This document shows positions 6,073 to 12,381 of a DNA stretch of 12,381 nucleotides, piece after piece. Numbering within the stretch: the stretch's first letter is position 1; each line of letters begins with the position of its first letter. The notes below the pieces were generated by a model that worked only from the letters and a program-made list of their open reading frames with translations, was not told where the DNA came from and did not search any database. A program made the position numbers and the translations under genes. Source of the stretch: Synergistaceae bacterium (lineage in GTDB: Bacteria; Synergistota; Synergistia; Synergistales; Synergistaceae); the NCBI GenBank assembly GCA_031290815.1, contig JAISLO010000130.1, positions 1 through 12,381 of the forward strand, given 5' to 3'.

Positions 6073-6840
6073 TCAGATGGCCCGCTCCTTCCAGGAAAAC
6101 ATGCGATTTTCGACAAACGCCAGGACCTTGCTTATGATGATGCCGAGTATCGCTGTAATTATCACGCCCGCATACAGATCGGGCAGGTTGTAAAGGTGCT
6201 TCGCGTTGTTGATGAACCAACCGAGTCCCGCTGAGGAACTCAGCATCTCGACCGACACAACGAAGACGAAAGCTATCTGCGCCCCGAACTTCACTCCGTT
6301 GAAGATGTCGGGAAGGGCGGCGGGGACGTACACCTTCCAGAATACCTCCGCCCTGCCGGCGCCCATCGCCCTGGCCGCCTTCACCAGGTCGGGATCGACG
6401 TTGAGCAGGCCTGAAAGCGTGTGAAAGGCCACCTGCCACACCGCTACCCAGAAAATTATCATCACTTTGCTGCCCTCGCCTATGCCTAAAAACAGCATGA
6501 AAACCGGAAAGAGCGCCAAGGGGTTCAGTTTTTCGAACATCTGAAGCACTGGCATGATGACGTCGCGAGCCTTCTCCGGCATACGTTCGAGGAGGAAGCC
6601 GAGCAGTATTCCTCCCGCGAGCGACGCCAGAAACCCCTCCCCGGCGCGTTTGAAAGAGAGGGCGATATGCTTGCTAAGCAGGTCCCCTGCGAAGATATCG
6701 ACGAATAATCTCTTAATCACCCTGACCGGGTCGGGAATAAGCCCCTCGTCCAATATTCCTGTCATCGAAGCCGCATACCACGCCGAGAAAAACAGCAACG
6801 TGGACAGGCTTTTAAACGCAGCTTTTTTCATGGTCCTCAT
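6073..6840 (-). CDS. Second importer permease, SsuC/TauC family
   Basis: A 255-residue membrane permease of the binding-protein-dependent transport family. About six hydrophobic segments are visible, and the cytoplasmic EAA loop reads KAARAMGAGRAEVFWKVYVP (154-173), the ATPase contact site. It is distinct from, but homologous to, the permease encoded just upstream, so the importer is probably heteromeric. The start is uncertain: ATG 6840 is chosen because it forms a TGATG overlap with the preceding stop; a GTG at 6843 and an ATG at 6831 (MKKAAFKS) are alternatives. It is followed by the 30-codon small ORF rather than directly by the binding protein. Substrate is unknown; relatives move sulfonates, taurine, nitrate or bicarbonate. 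Confidence 0.9.
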   Translation of the reverse strand: MRTMKKAAFKSLSTLLFFSAWYAASMTGILDEGLIPDPVRVIKRLFVDIFAGDLLSKHIALSFKRAGEGFLASLAGGILLGFLLERMPEKARDVIMPVLQMFEKLNPLALFPVFMLFLGIGEGSKVMIIFWVAVWQVAFHTLSGLLNVDPDLVKAARAMGAGRAEVFWKVYVPAALPDIFNGVKFGAQIAFVFVVSVEMLSSSAGLGWFINNAKHLYNLPDLYAGVIITAILGIIISKVLAFVENRMFSWKERAI

Positions 6841-7601
6841 CACGCCGCCTGACCGGCGCCGTCCTCCCAGACGACGATCAGTTTCTGAAGCCTTTCTATC
6901 AGCCGGCTTACGATTACCCCGACGACAGCGATGGTCAATATGCCGACGTACAGCCTCGGAATGTTATAGTTCTGGTTCGAAGTGAAGACTATGAAATCGA
7001 GTCCGGCCTTGGCCCCGATCATCTCAGCGCCTACGAGGACCGTAAAGCCGAACGTCACGGAGGACTTGACGCCCGTGAATATTCGGTTGACGCTGCCCGG
7101 GAGGATGACGGAGAAGAATATCTTCGTCCCGCTCGCCCCCATTGCCCTCGCCGCCTTTATCATCTCCGGGTCGATCTGGGTTACGCCGGCGATGGTCGAG
7201 AATAGGGCCGGCCAGAGGACAACCCAGAATATTATTCCTATCTTGCTCGCCTCGCCCATGCCCAGCAGGAGGATGAATATGGGCACAAGAGTGAACGGAT
7301 TTGCCATGGAGAGGTTGGTAAAGAGCGGATTCAGAAAATCAGCCAGCCTTGGAGTCCACCCGGCGAGCATGAATCCAAGGGGCAGCGCCAGCGCAACGGC
7401 CAGGACTATTCCCGAAAACAGCCTTCCGACGCTAGCCAGAATATGCACGAACAAAGAGCCGTTGCGCATCAAAGAAAAAACCTCCTTCATCACCGTCGTG
7501 AACGACGGAATGAACTGCGTGTCTATCAAACCCAGCCTCGCGGCGGACTCCCATACCAGGAAAAATACCGCTATTATCAATATGCTCAGAAAACTCTTCA
7601 T
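6840..7601 (-). CDS. First importer permease, SsuC/TauC family
   Basis: A 253-residue inner-membrane permease with hydrophobic segments at about 4-22, 62-80, 103-118, 121-140, 180-197 and 217-236. The EAA loop is KAARAMGASGTKIFFSVILP (149-168). It shares the FP(I/V)F(I/M)L-LG-GE-SK stretch near 107-120 with the other permease, so the two arose by duplication within the family. It follows the ATPase after an 80-base gap with only a weak GGAAGG before the ATG, and its TGA overlaps the next permease start. Two different permeases in place of the usual single SsuC is worth noting. Confidence 0.9.
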   Translation of the reverse strand: MKSFLSILIIAVFFLVWESAARLGLIDTQFIPSFTTVMKEVFSLMRNGSLFVHILASVGRLFSGIVLAVALALPLGFMLAGWTPRLADFLNPLFTNLSMANPFTLVPIFILLLGMGEASKIGIIFWVVLWPALFSTIAGVTQIDPEMIKAARAMGASGTKIFFSVILPGSVNRIFTGVKSSVTFGFTVLVGAEMIGAKAGLDFIVFTSNQNYNIPRLYVGILTIAVVGVIVSRLIERLQKLIVVWEDGAGQAA

Positions 7602-7681
7602 CGGCGCGCTTCACTTCCTTCCATGACGATTTGAAAGAACAGCATCCCAAAGTCAAGGGATTTCAATTATCCGGCCTCAGG

Positions 7682-8488
7682 CTATAGCCTCGAACTCTCC
7701 AGGCTTTCCTCCTCGTTGTGCAGAAGTCCCCAGATCTTCTTGACGAACGCCGAATAGGATTCCGAAACTCCCGCCCCGACGCTCACCCTCGGGTGGGGCA
7801 GGTCGATGGGCACTATCTCCTTGATGGTCCCAGGGTTCTCCGTCATGACGACCACGCGGTCCGCCAGGGCTACGGCCTCGTCTATGTTGTGAGTCACGAA
7901 GATGATCGTCTTGCTGGTCTTCTTCCAGATCCTTATCAGCTCGTCCTGAAGTTTTTCTCTAGTCTGAGCGTCCACCGCGGCGAAGGGCTCGTCCATCAGA
8001 AGCACCTTGGGGTCGTAGGCGAGCGCCCTCGCGATGGCGACCCTCTGTTTCATGCCGCCCGACAGCTCGTGAGGATAGCGGTTTTCAAACCCGCTCAAGC
8101 CCACCATATCGATGTAGGTTCCGCTGATTGCCAGCCGTTCCCTCTTGGGAATCTTTTTGATCTCGAGCCCAAATTCGACGTTTTTCCTTACAGTTCTCCA
8201 AGGGAACAGTGCATAGTTCTGCATCACGAACCCCCTGTCGAGCGCCGGCCCCGTCACCGTCTCTCCGTCTATGGCGATGCTGCCCGAATTCGCCTTGAAG
8301 AGTCCGGAGAGGATGCCAAGGAGCGTGGATTTTCCGCAGCCGCTGGGACCCACGACCACGACAAACTCTCCGTCCCTGACCGAGAGCGTGAAGTCCTTGA
8401 GAGCGTAAAATACCGACTTCTTGGAACTCTCGCCGCTCTTTACGTAGTAAACCTGGCTGAGGTTGTTCATCTCGATTTTGTTCGGCAT
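7682..8488 (-). CDS. Importer ATPase, SsuB/TauB family
   Basis: A 268-residue ATPase of the nitrate/sulfonate/taurine importer family. Motifs: Walker A GPSGCGKST (47-55), Q-loop VMQNYALFPWRTV (Gln 90), signature LSGGMKQRVAIARAL (142-156), Walker B VLLMDEPFAAVD (162-173) and H-loop VTHNIDEA with His 200. The PWRTV after the Q-loop and the long IDLPHPR tail region are typical of SsuB/TauB proteins. The start at 8488 gives a family-like N-terminus (MPNKIEMNNL); the in-frame ATG at 8536 overlaps the nifH-like stop by 11 bases and has GGGGA before it, so a coupled, 16-residue longer form is possible. It directly follows the nifH-like gene, tying the importer to the nitrogenase-like core. Confidence 0.92.
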   Translation of the reverse strand: MPNKIEMNNLSQVYYVKSGESSKKSVFYALKDFTLSVRDGEFVVVVGPSGCGKSTLLGILSGLFKANSGSIAIDGETVTGPALDRGFVMQNYALFPWRTVRKNVEFGLEIKKIPKRERLAISGTYIDMVGLSGFENRYPHELSGGMKQRVAIARALAYDPKVLLMDEPFAAVDAQTREKLQDELIRIWKKTSKTIIFVTHNIDEAVALADRVVVMTENPGTIKEIVPIDLPHPRVSVGAGVSESYSAFVKKIWGLLHNEEESLESSRL

Positions 8489-8525
8489 GGCTCCGTTCTC
8501 TCTTTCGTCAATTTCGCGAACCGCG

Positions 8526-9386
8526 CTAGATAGCATATTCGTCCCCTATCTCAGCCATCAGCCCGAACTCGGTCAGTATCTCCTCGAGGCGTTCCTGCTT
8601 CATCGGTTTTGGGATCACGAATTTTTTATTCTCGGCTATGCGTTTCGCGAGCGCCCTGTATTCGTTCGCCTGATTGCAGTCAGGCTTGTAATCTATGACG
8701 GTTTTTTTCCTTATCTCCGCCCGCTGCACGATGTTGTCGCGCGGTATGAAATGGACGAGCTGCGTCCCCAGTTCCTCGGAGAACGCGCGCAGAAGGTCGT
8801 TCTCCCTGTCCACGTTTCTGCTGTTGCATATTATTCCGCCCAGGCGCACGCCTCCCTGCTTCGCGTAGCGCTCGATGCCCTTGGCAATGTTGTTGGCCGC
8901 ATAGAGCGCCATCATCTCTCCGCTCGCGACAATATAAATCTCCTTCGCCTTTCCCTCCCGGATCGGCATCGCGAATCCGCCGCATACCACGTCGCCCAGC
9001 ACGTCGTAAAAGACATAGTCGAGGTCCTTCGTATACGCGCCGAGGCGTTCGAGGAGGCCGATCGACGTGATTATCCCGCGTCCGGCGCATCCGACGCCCG
9101 GCTCTGGGCCGCCCGACTCCACGCATCTGGTATGTTTGTAGCCCTCCTTCATTATGAGATCGAGGCTGATGTCCTCTCCCTCGTCGCGAAGAGTGTCGAG
9201 GACTGTCCTCTGCGCGAGCCCTCCCAGGAGGAGCCTCGTCGAGTCCGCCTTTGGATCGCACCCGACGACCATGACCTTTTTGCCGGCTTCCGCAAGCCCG
9301 GCGGTCAGGTTCTGAGTCGTCGTCGACTTACCGATACCGCCCTTTCCGTATATCGCAATCTGCCTAATCTTTTTCGCCATGCTCAT
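8526..9386 (-). CDS. nifH: NifH-like iron protein (dinitrogenase reductase homologue)
   Basis: A 286-residue homodimeric ATPase that would pass electrons, with MgATP hydrolysis, to the component-1-like subunits. It is very close to true NifH: P-loop GKGGIGKST (14-22), VGCDPKADSTRL (41-52), SGGPEPGVGCAGRG (91-104) and DVLGDVVCGGFAMP (128-141). Cys 100 and Cys 135 match the Fe4S4 ligands Cys97 and Cys132 of Azotobacter, and Arg 103 matches Arg100, the ADP-ribosylation target. SGEMMALYAANNI and HFIPRDNIVQRAEIR are also conserved. The C-terminus is extended by a short helix as in nif types. GGGGAG lies 3 bases before ATG 9386 and 9 before ATG 9380, so 9380 may be the real start. It lies downstream of the beta subunit, the reverse of the usual HDK order. 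The name is by homology; role in N2 fixation is doubted. Confidence 0.93.
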   Translation of the reverse strand: MSMAKKIRQIAIYGKGGIGKSTTTQNLTAGLAEAGKKVMVVGCDPKADSTRLLLGGLAQRTVLDTLRDEGEDISLDLIMKEGYKHTRCVESGGPEPGVGCAGRGIITSIGLLERLGAYTKDLDYVFYDVLGDVVCGGFAMPIREGKAKEIYIVASGEMMALYAANNIAKGIERYAKQGGVRLGGIICNSRNVDRENDLLRAFSEELGTQLVHFIPRDNIVQRAEIRKKTVIDYKPDCNQANEYRALAKRIAENKKFVIPKPMKQERLEEILTEFGLMAEIGDEYAI

Positions 9387-9414
9387 GAACTCCCCATTCG
9401 CCTCGCTATGAATC

Positions 9415-9436
9415 GGCGCTTTTCTAAAGAAACGCC
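9415..9436 (-). other. Hairpin in the leader between the beta-subunit gene and nifH-like gene
   Basis: In the leftward transcript GGCGTTTCT pairs with AGAAA and CGCC, with an AG bulge, 28 bases before the first nifH-like ATG. The 118-base gap is the longest within the core DKH unit. A 5' structure could protect a processed transcript and favour high iron-protein levels. No sigma54 site was found here. Confidence 0.35.
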
Positions 9437-9504
9437 GGTTAAATCGCCGAAATTTCAGCTGTTTTGGAATACAAGCCCCACCAAGGTTTAAATCCCCATC
9501 CCTT

Positions 9505-10869
9505 CTAACTTCCTCCGCCGACGGCCGCGGTGTAGACCTTTTCCATGAACGTCAGCGCGCCCCTGTAGCCGATAAAGCTGCGGTTCATGACCACCTCCTC
9601 GGTGTTGGGAGTGCCGACCCTGACGAGGAGCCCCTTGAGTTCCGCAGCGACATCCATCTCCCACGTGGAACCGAGTATCAGTGGAACAGCGCCGCGGAAG
9701 TCCGCGTTTTTGATCTCGCGCTCTATCACGTAGCCGTCCTCTATGAAATCGACTTCCGCGGAGACGCCCTCTGTAATGTTTTCGTACAGGCGTCTGATGC
9801 CCTCCCTGAACTTCTCGGGAGGATTGTCGGTGATTATCTGTCTCACCGGTATGACGCCCATCTGGTCGGCCAGAAACTTCGTCAGCGCCAGGTTCGTGGC
9901 TGCGTCGGAGGCGATGGCGAACCTCGACGGGAGGCCGAACCAGAATTCCGAGAAGAATTCGGTGAAGTGTTCGAGGAAGTAGTAATAAAGTTTGGCCTCT
10001 TTTTCTATAAATTCCTCTGATTTCTTCGGATCGATGCCGGCGAACCCGACGACGCTGCGGACAAACTCAGTCGTCGCCTCCTCGCCGACCGGAATTATCG
10101 GCACGTGCAGATACGGCTGATTATATTTGCCCTTTAAATATTCCGCCGTGCTAATGCCGACCCACGGGGAGACTACGAGGTTGAACTGCGCCTTGGGAAT
10201 GTCCTTCCACTCCGCGACGCCGCGGCTCTCAGGTCCGAACAGCACGTTCACCCGAAGGCCCGCGCCCTCCAGGACGCGTTTCATCTCGATGAAGTCGCCC
10301 CGCCAGTTGGTGTTGAAGTAAGGAACCTCGAAGAAGAGATTCAGAAGACCCTTTTGCTTTCTCCCCCTGTACTCCCCGACGAACTGATCGATAATCTCCT
10401 TCACGACTATCTCGTGACCGGTGACGTTGTTTCCTTTGAAGCCGGCCGCGTCGGCGAACACGACCGGTTTGCCGGCCTTCTGATATCTGCGGACGACGGA
10501 GCCCACGTCGTCCCCGACCAACTCGCCGGAACAGCCGGTGACCACCACGAATATGTCGCCCTTCATGATCCTGAGCGCCGATTTGATCAGAGCGTCGAGC
10601 TTCTTCGTCCCTCCGAACACGATCTCGTTTTCCCCCACGTTTGCGCTCGGCATGGCTCCTGCGCCGGCCCCGTTCGTCCCCTGGTATCCGTTTTCGCCGC
10701 ACATCATAAAGAACTGTTTGTCGGCGCAGCCTGGGCCGCAGTTGGCTATGGGGACTCCGCCAGGTATCGCGACAACGCTGTACACGGCCCCGATGGCGCA
10801 GCCGTAGCGCGGATGGACGATCGTGTTCGTCCTCTTGAATTTGTTCGTGTCGACCAGGAAATCATGCAT
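9505..10869 (-). CDS. Nitrogenase component-1 beta-like subunit (NifK-like, group IV-type)
   Basis: A 454-residue member of the nitrogenase component 1 family, partner of the upstream alpha-like subunit. All three P-cluster cysteines of NifK have counterparts: Cys 24 (HPRYGCAIGA), Cys 48 (ANCGPGC) and Cys 113 (VVTGCSGELVGDD); spacing 24 and 65 compares with 25 and 58 in NifK. The GDDVGSV and GFKGNNVTGHEI stretches are family-typical. The protein is shorter than most NifK, lacking the long N-terminal extension. The start at 10869 overlaps the alpha stop (ATGCATGA) and has GGAGGA 11 bases upstream; the open frame further up to 11043 is arginine-rich shadow. A full P-cluster set argues against NifN, BchB or CfbD. 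Coupled translation implies a 1:1 complex with the alpha subunit. Confidence 0.88.
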   Translation of the reverse strand: MHDFLVDTNKFKRTNTIVHPRYGCAIGAVYSVVAIPGGVPIANCGPGCADKQFFMMCGENGYQGTNGAGAGAMPSANVGENEIVFGGTKKLDALIKSALRIMKGDIFVVVTGCSGELVGDDVGSVVRRYQKAGKPVVFADAAGFKGNNVTGHEIVVKEIIDQFVGEYRGRKQKGLLNLFFEVPYFNTNWRGDFIEMKRVLEGAGLRVNVLFGPESRGVAEWKDIPKAQFNLVVSPWVGISTAEYLKGKYNQPYLHVPIIPVGEEATTEFVRSVVGFAGIDPKKSEEFIEKEAKLYYYFLEHFTEFFSEFWFGLPSRFAIASDAATNLALTKFLADQMGVIPVRQIITDNPPEKFREGIRRLYENITEGVSAEVDFIEDGYVIEREIKNADFRGAVPLILGSTWEMDVAAELKGLLVRVGTPNTEEVVMNRSFIGYRGALTFMEKVYTAAVGGGS

Positions 10870-12381
10870 AGCGCAGTATATCCTCCGACAGCCCGGAATC
10901 CTCGTCGGGACCCCTCGAAGGCGGACCGCCGGTTTCGGCTGCGCCGGACGGCGTTTCCTCCTCGTCCAGTATCTCGGGGTGTTTCGCCAGGATGAACTGG
11001 TCCTCCTGGGAGAGCCACCAATCCGTATAAGGGATCTCCACATGCCGTTTCAGGACGGCGTTGAATTTCTTCTTAGCCAGGATGCCTATCAGCGCTTCTC
11101 CCGTCCGGATTATCCCGTCGTAACCGAGGGGGAAGTGCTCGTCCCCCATTGGGAACGAGGGTATGCCGAGCTTTGCGGCGAGCGGCGCCAGGCCGTTGTG
11201 TCTTATTATGATGAAGTCTGGGTTGACCCTCTTGAGCAGGCCGTGAAATTGAAACTGCTGAGTCTGGCTGACGGTGAAATAATCGACATCGCCGGAATTT
11301 CTCACCAGATGACCAAGCGTGTCCTGATTCTCGTGCCCGGCGTCGTACACCGGATCATGGTGAAAGACGATCGATCCCTTGACCTCGATCCCGAGATCCC
11401 TGATGACGGAGATCATCGCGTGAGCATACGACGAGCCGGTTGATACGAAGCCCTTGACTCCCTTCAATATCTCCCTCAACTCTTCGAGCCTTGGAGCGAT
11501 CCTCCTGTGTTCGCTTTCTATGTAATCTTCGACGATGTCGTCTTTTCCGACCGCCTTAGCCACCGCCCTCAGCCAGTCGTCGGTCCCGGCTATTCCGAAC
11601 GGCTGAGGCGCGTCGATCTGAGGAACGCCGTAATATTCCTCCAGGGAGGTGGCCATGTAAGAACCCAGCGTGTGGCAGAACGTGGCGGTCACGGCCGCCT
11701 CCGAGGCCTGTCTGAGCTCGTCGAAGCTCGCCATGTCCACCATGTAATTCACGCGAAGGCCGAGCGGGGCCAGCATCGGAGTGAAGTAATCCGTCCCCCA
11801 CAGCGCAACGATGTTGATCAGGTCATTCTGTTTCTTCGGCCTTTTATTTACTATCTGTCTGACTATTCCGTGCTGCGACGCGTCAAAGCCGGTGCTCCAG
11901 TGCTTGCTCCTGAAACCCTCGCAGAAAACCGGCACGACAGGGATTTTCAATTCAGCCTCCAGTTCCTGAGCAAGGCTGTCGAGGTCCTCTCCGATTATCG
12001 CGGTCGAGCAGGACATGGAGATGAATACGGCCTTCGGGCTGAAACGCCCGTGAGCGTCCCTAACCGTCTGGCGGAGGCGGTCGCTTGCGCCGAACACCAT
12101 GTCATTCTCCTTCAGGTTGGTGCTGAAGATCTGAATGCTGTGAATCGGCTTTCCCCGTCTGGCAAGCCCGATTTTATACCCCTGGTTGAACCTGGCGTTG
12201 GAGGCCGAGCAGCCTATCGGCGCGTGCTCCACAAGTATGCAGTCAGTCAGGTTGCCCAACTGGCAGGCCACAATCGCGTGGCTGCACATGGTCTGCTGAT
12301 TGAACGGCATCTTCAGCTCCTGGAGACGGCATACCTTCCCGCCTTCCCCGTGACACCCCCCGCAGCCAGCCTTGTCTTCCC
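10862..12381 (-). CDS. Nitrogenase component-1 alpha-like subunit (NifD-like, group IV-type), N-terminus beyond the edge
   Basis: At least 505 residues are visible; the frame stays open to the right edge. Numbering from the ATG at 12310, the P-cluster cysteines match Cys 9 (QQTMCSH), Cys 34 (HAPIGC) and Cys 101 (SMSCSTAIIGEDL), and Cys 212 (FCHTLGSYMATSLEEYYGVP) aligns with cofactor ligand Cys275 of Azotobacter NifD. CEGFR (130-134) is conserved, but Gln191 and His195 align to Trp 138 and Phe 142. His 392 (MGDEHFPLGYDG) lies three residues past the His442 position and may serve as the second ligand. Upstream of 12310 the frame adds GCGGCHGEGGKVC, with three more Cys, so 12310 is likely not the start. 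The acidic, Pro/Gly-rich tail after residue 445 is unusual. Best reading: catalytic subunit of a nitrogenase-like reductase, not N2 nitrogenase. Confidence 0.88.
   Translation of the reverse strand, partial: EDKAGCGGCHGEGGKVCRLQELKMPFNQQTMCSHAIVACQLGNLTDCILVEHAPIGCSASNARFNQGYKIGLARRGKPIHSIQIFSTNLKENDMVFGASDRLRQTVRDAHGRFSPKAVFISMSCSTAIIGEDLDSLAQELEAELKIPVVPVFCEGFRSKHWSTGFDASQHGIVRQIVNKRPKKQNDLINIVALWGTDYFTPMLAPLGLRVNYMVDMASFDELRQASEAAVTATFCHTLGSYMATSLEEYYGVPQIDAPQPFGIAGTDDWLRAVAKAVGKDDIVEDYIESEHRRIAPRLEELREILKGVKGFVSTGSSYAHAMISVIRDLGIEVKGSIVFHHDPVYDAGHENQDTLGHLVRNSGDVDYFTVSQTQQFQFHGLLKRVNPDFIIIRHNGLAPLAAKLGIPSFPMGDEHFPLGYDGIIRTGEALIGILAKKKFNAVLKRHVEIPYTDWWLSQEDQFILAKHPEILDEEETPSGAAETGGPPSRGPDEDSGLSEDILRYA

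Noticed and set aside
5927..6439. A 170-codon minus-strand open frame overlapping the second permease
   Set aside because: Its upstream part is an arginine- and glycine-rich shadow of the permease in another frame. Only the last 30 codons, with their own ribosome binding site, are kept as a small ORF.
9437..9504. Sigma54 (-24/-12) promoter before the nifH-like gene
   Set aside because: A TGG...TTGT pair is visible on the minus strand but the spacing between the two boxes is too short for the GG-N10-GC rule.
10870..11043. Upstream extension of the beta-like subunit
   Set aside because: Arg/Pro/Ser-rich shadow of the alpha-subunit C-terminus; the coupled ATG at 10869 with GGAGGA fits the family start.
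9505..12381. Component-1 pair as NifEN, BchNB or CfbD
   Set aside because: NifN and NifE lack part of the P-cluster ligand set, BchNB and CfbD carry a simple Fe4S4 and have no NifB partner, and CfbD needs only one subunit. Here all six P-cluster cysteines and a cofactor cysteine are seen and nifB is nearby.
8526..12381. Ordinary molybdenum nitrogenase nifHDK
   Set aside because: Sequence outside the cluster ligands is diverged, Gln191 and His195 counterparts are absent by hand alignment, gene order is D-K-H, and no nifEN, nifV or nifI appears. A genome-wide search is still needed to exclude N2 fixation by the organism.

Overview
This window looks like a piece of an anaerobic bacterial chromosome of moderately high GC. 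It is dominated by one long leftward (minus-strand) gene series built around a nitrogenase-like enzyme. The ferredoxin-dependent, oxygen-sensitive families present (NifH-like, nitrogenase component-1-like, radical SAM NifB) and the absence of any aerobic marker suggest an anaerobe. I cannot fix the phylum from sequence alone; a Synergistota- or Desulfovibrio-like anaerobe is only a guess. No rRNA, tRNA, CRISPR array or insertion sequence was seen.

Layout, in minus-strand transcription order from the right edge. (1) A component-1 alpha-like subunit (12381-10862), cut by the window edge, overlaps a component-1 beta-like subunit (10869-9505); a very NifH-like iron protein follows (9386-8526). 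(2) A complete SsuABC/TauABC-type importer follows: ATPase (8488-7682), two different permeases (7601-6840 and 6840-6073), an unexpected 30-codon small ORF with the best Shine-Dalgarno in the window (6019-5927), and a secreted substrate-binding protein (5824-4811). (3) After a 182-base gap holding two hairpins come a four-helix Cys-containing membrane protein that resembles DUF4418 (4628-4191), a MacB/FtsX-type permease (4198-2990), its ATPase (2993-2322), a short NifB (2283-1396) and a separate NifX/NafY-domain protein (1338-940).

At the left, a rightward flavin-reductase-like gene (244-747) with a clear intrinsic terminator converges on the end of the long operon. It diverges from a leftward gene that begins at about 72 and runs off the left edge, possibly with a frameshift. 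The divergent control region carries a good promoter for the leftward gene and an inverted repeat.

How the genes may work together: NifB would make the carbide-centred Fe-S precursor cluster and the NifX-domain protein could carry it. No NifEN scaffold is visible, so the cluster may be used without maturation to FeMo-co. The alpha and beta subunits keep all six P-cluster cysteines and the alpha subunit keeps the cofactor cysteine, but residues that in true nitrogenase line the N2-reducing site (Gln191 and His195 in Azotobacter numbering) align to Trp and Phe. This argues for a group IV-type nitrogenase-like reductase, comparable to methylthio-alkane reductase, acting on a substrate other than N2. 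The co-oriented importer is the natural candidate to supply that substrate (perhaps an organosulfur or organonitrogen compound), and the FtsX/MacB-type transporter may move a product, a peptide or lipid material. The substrate is not determined by the sequence.
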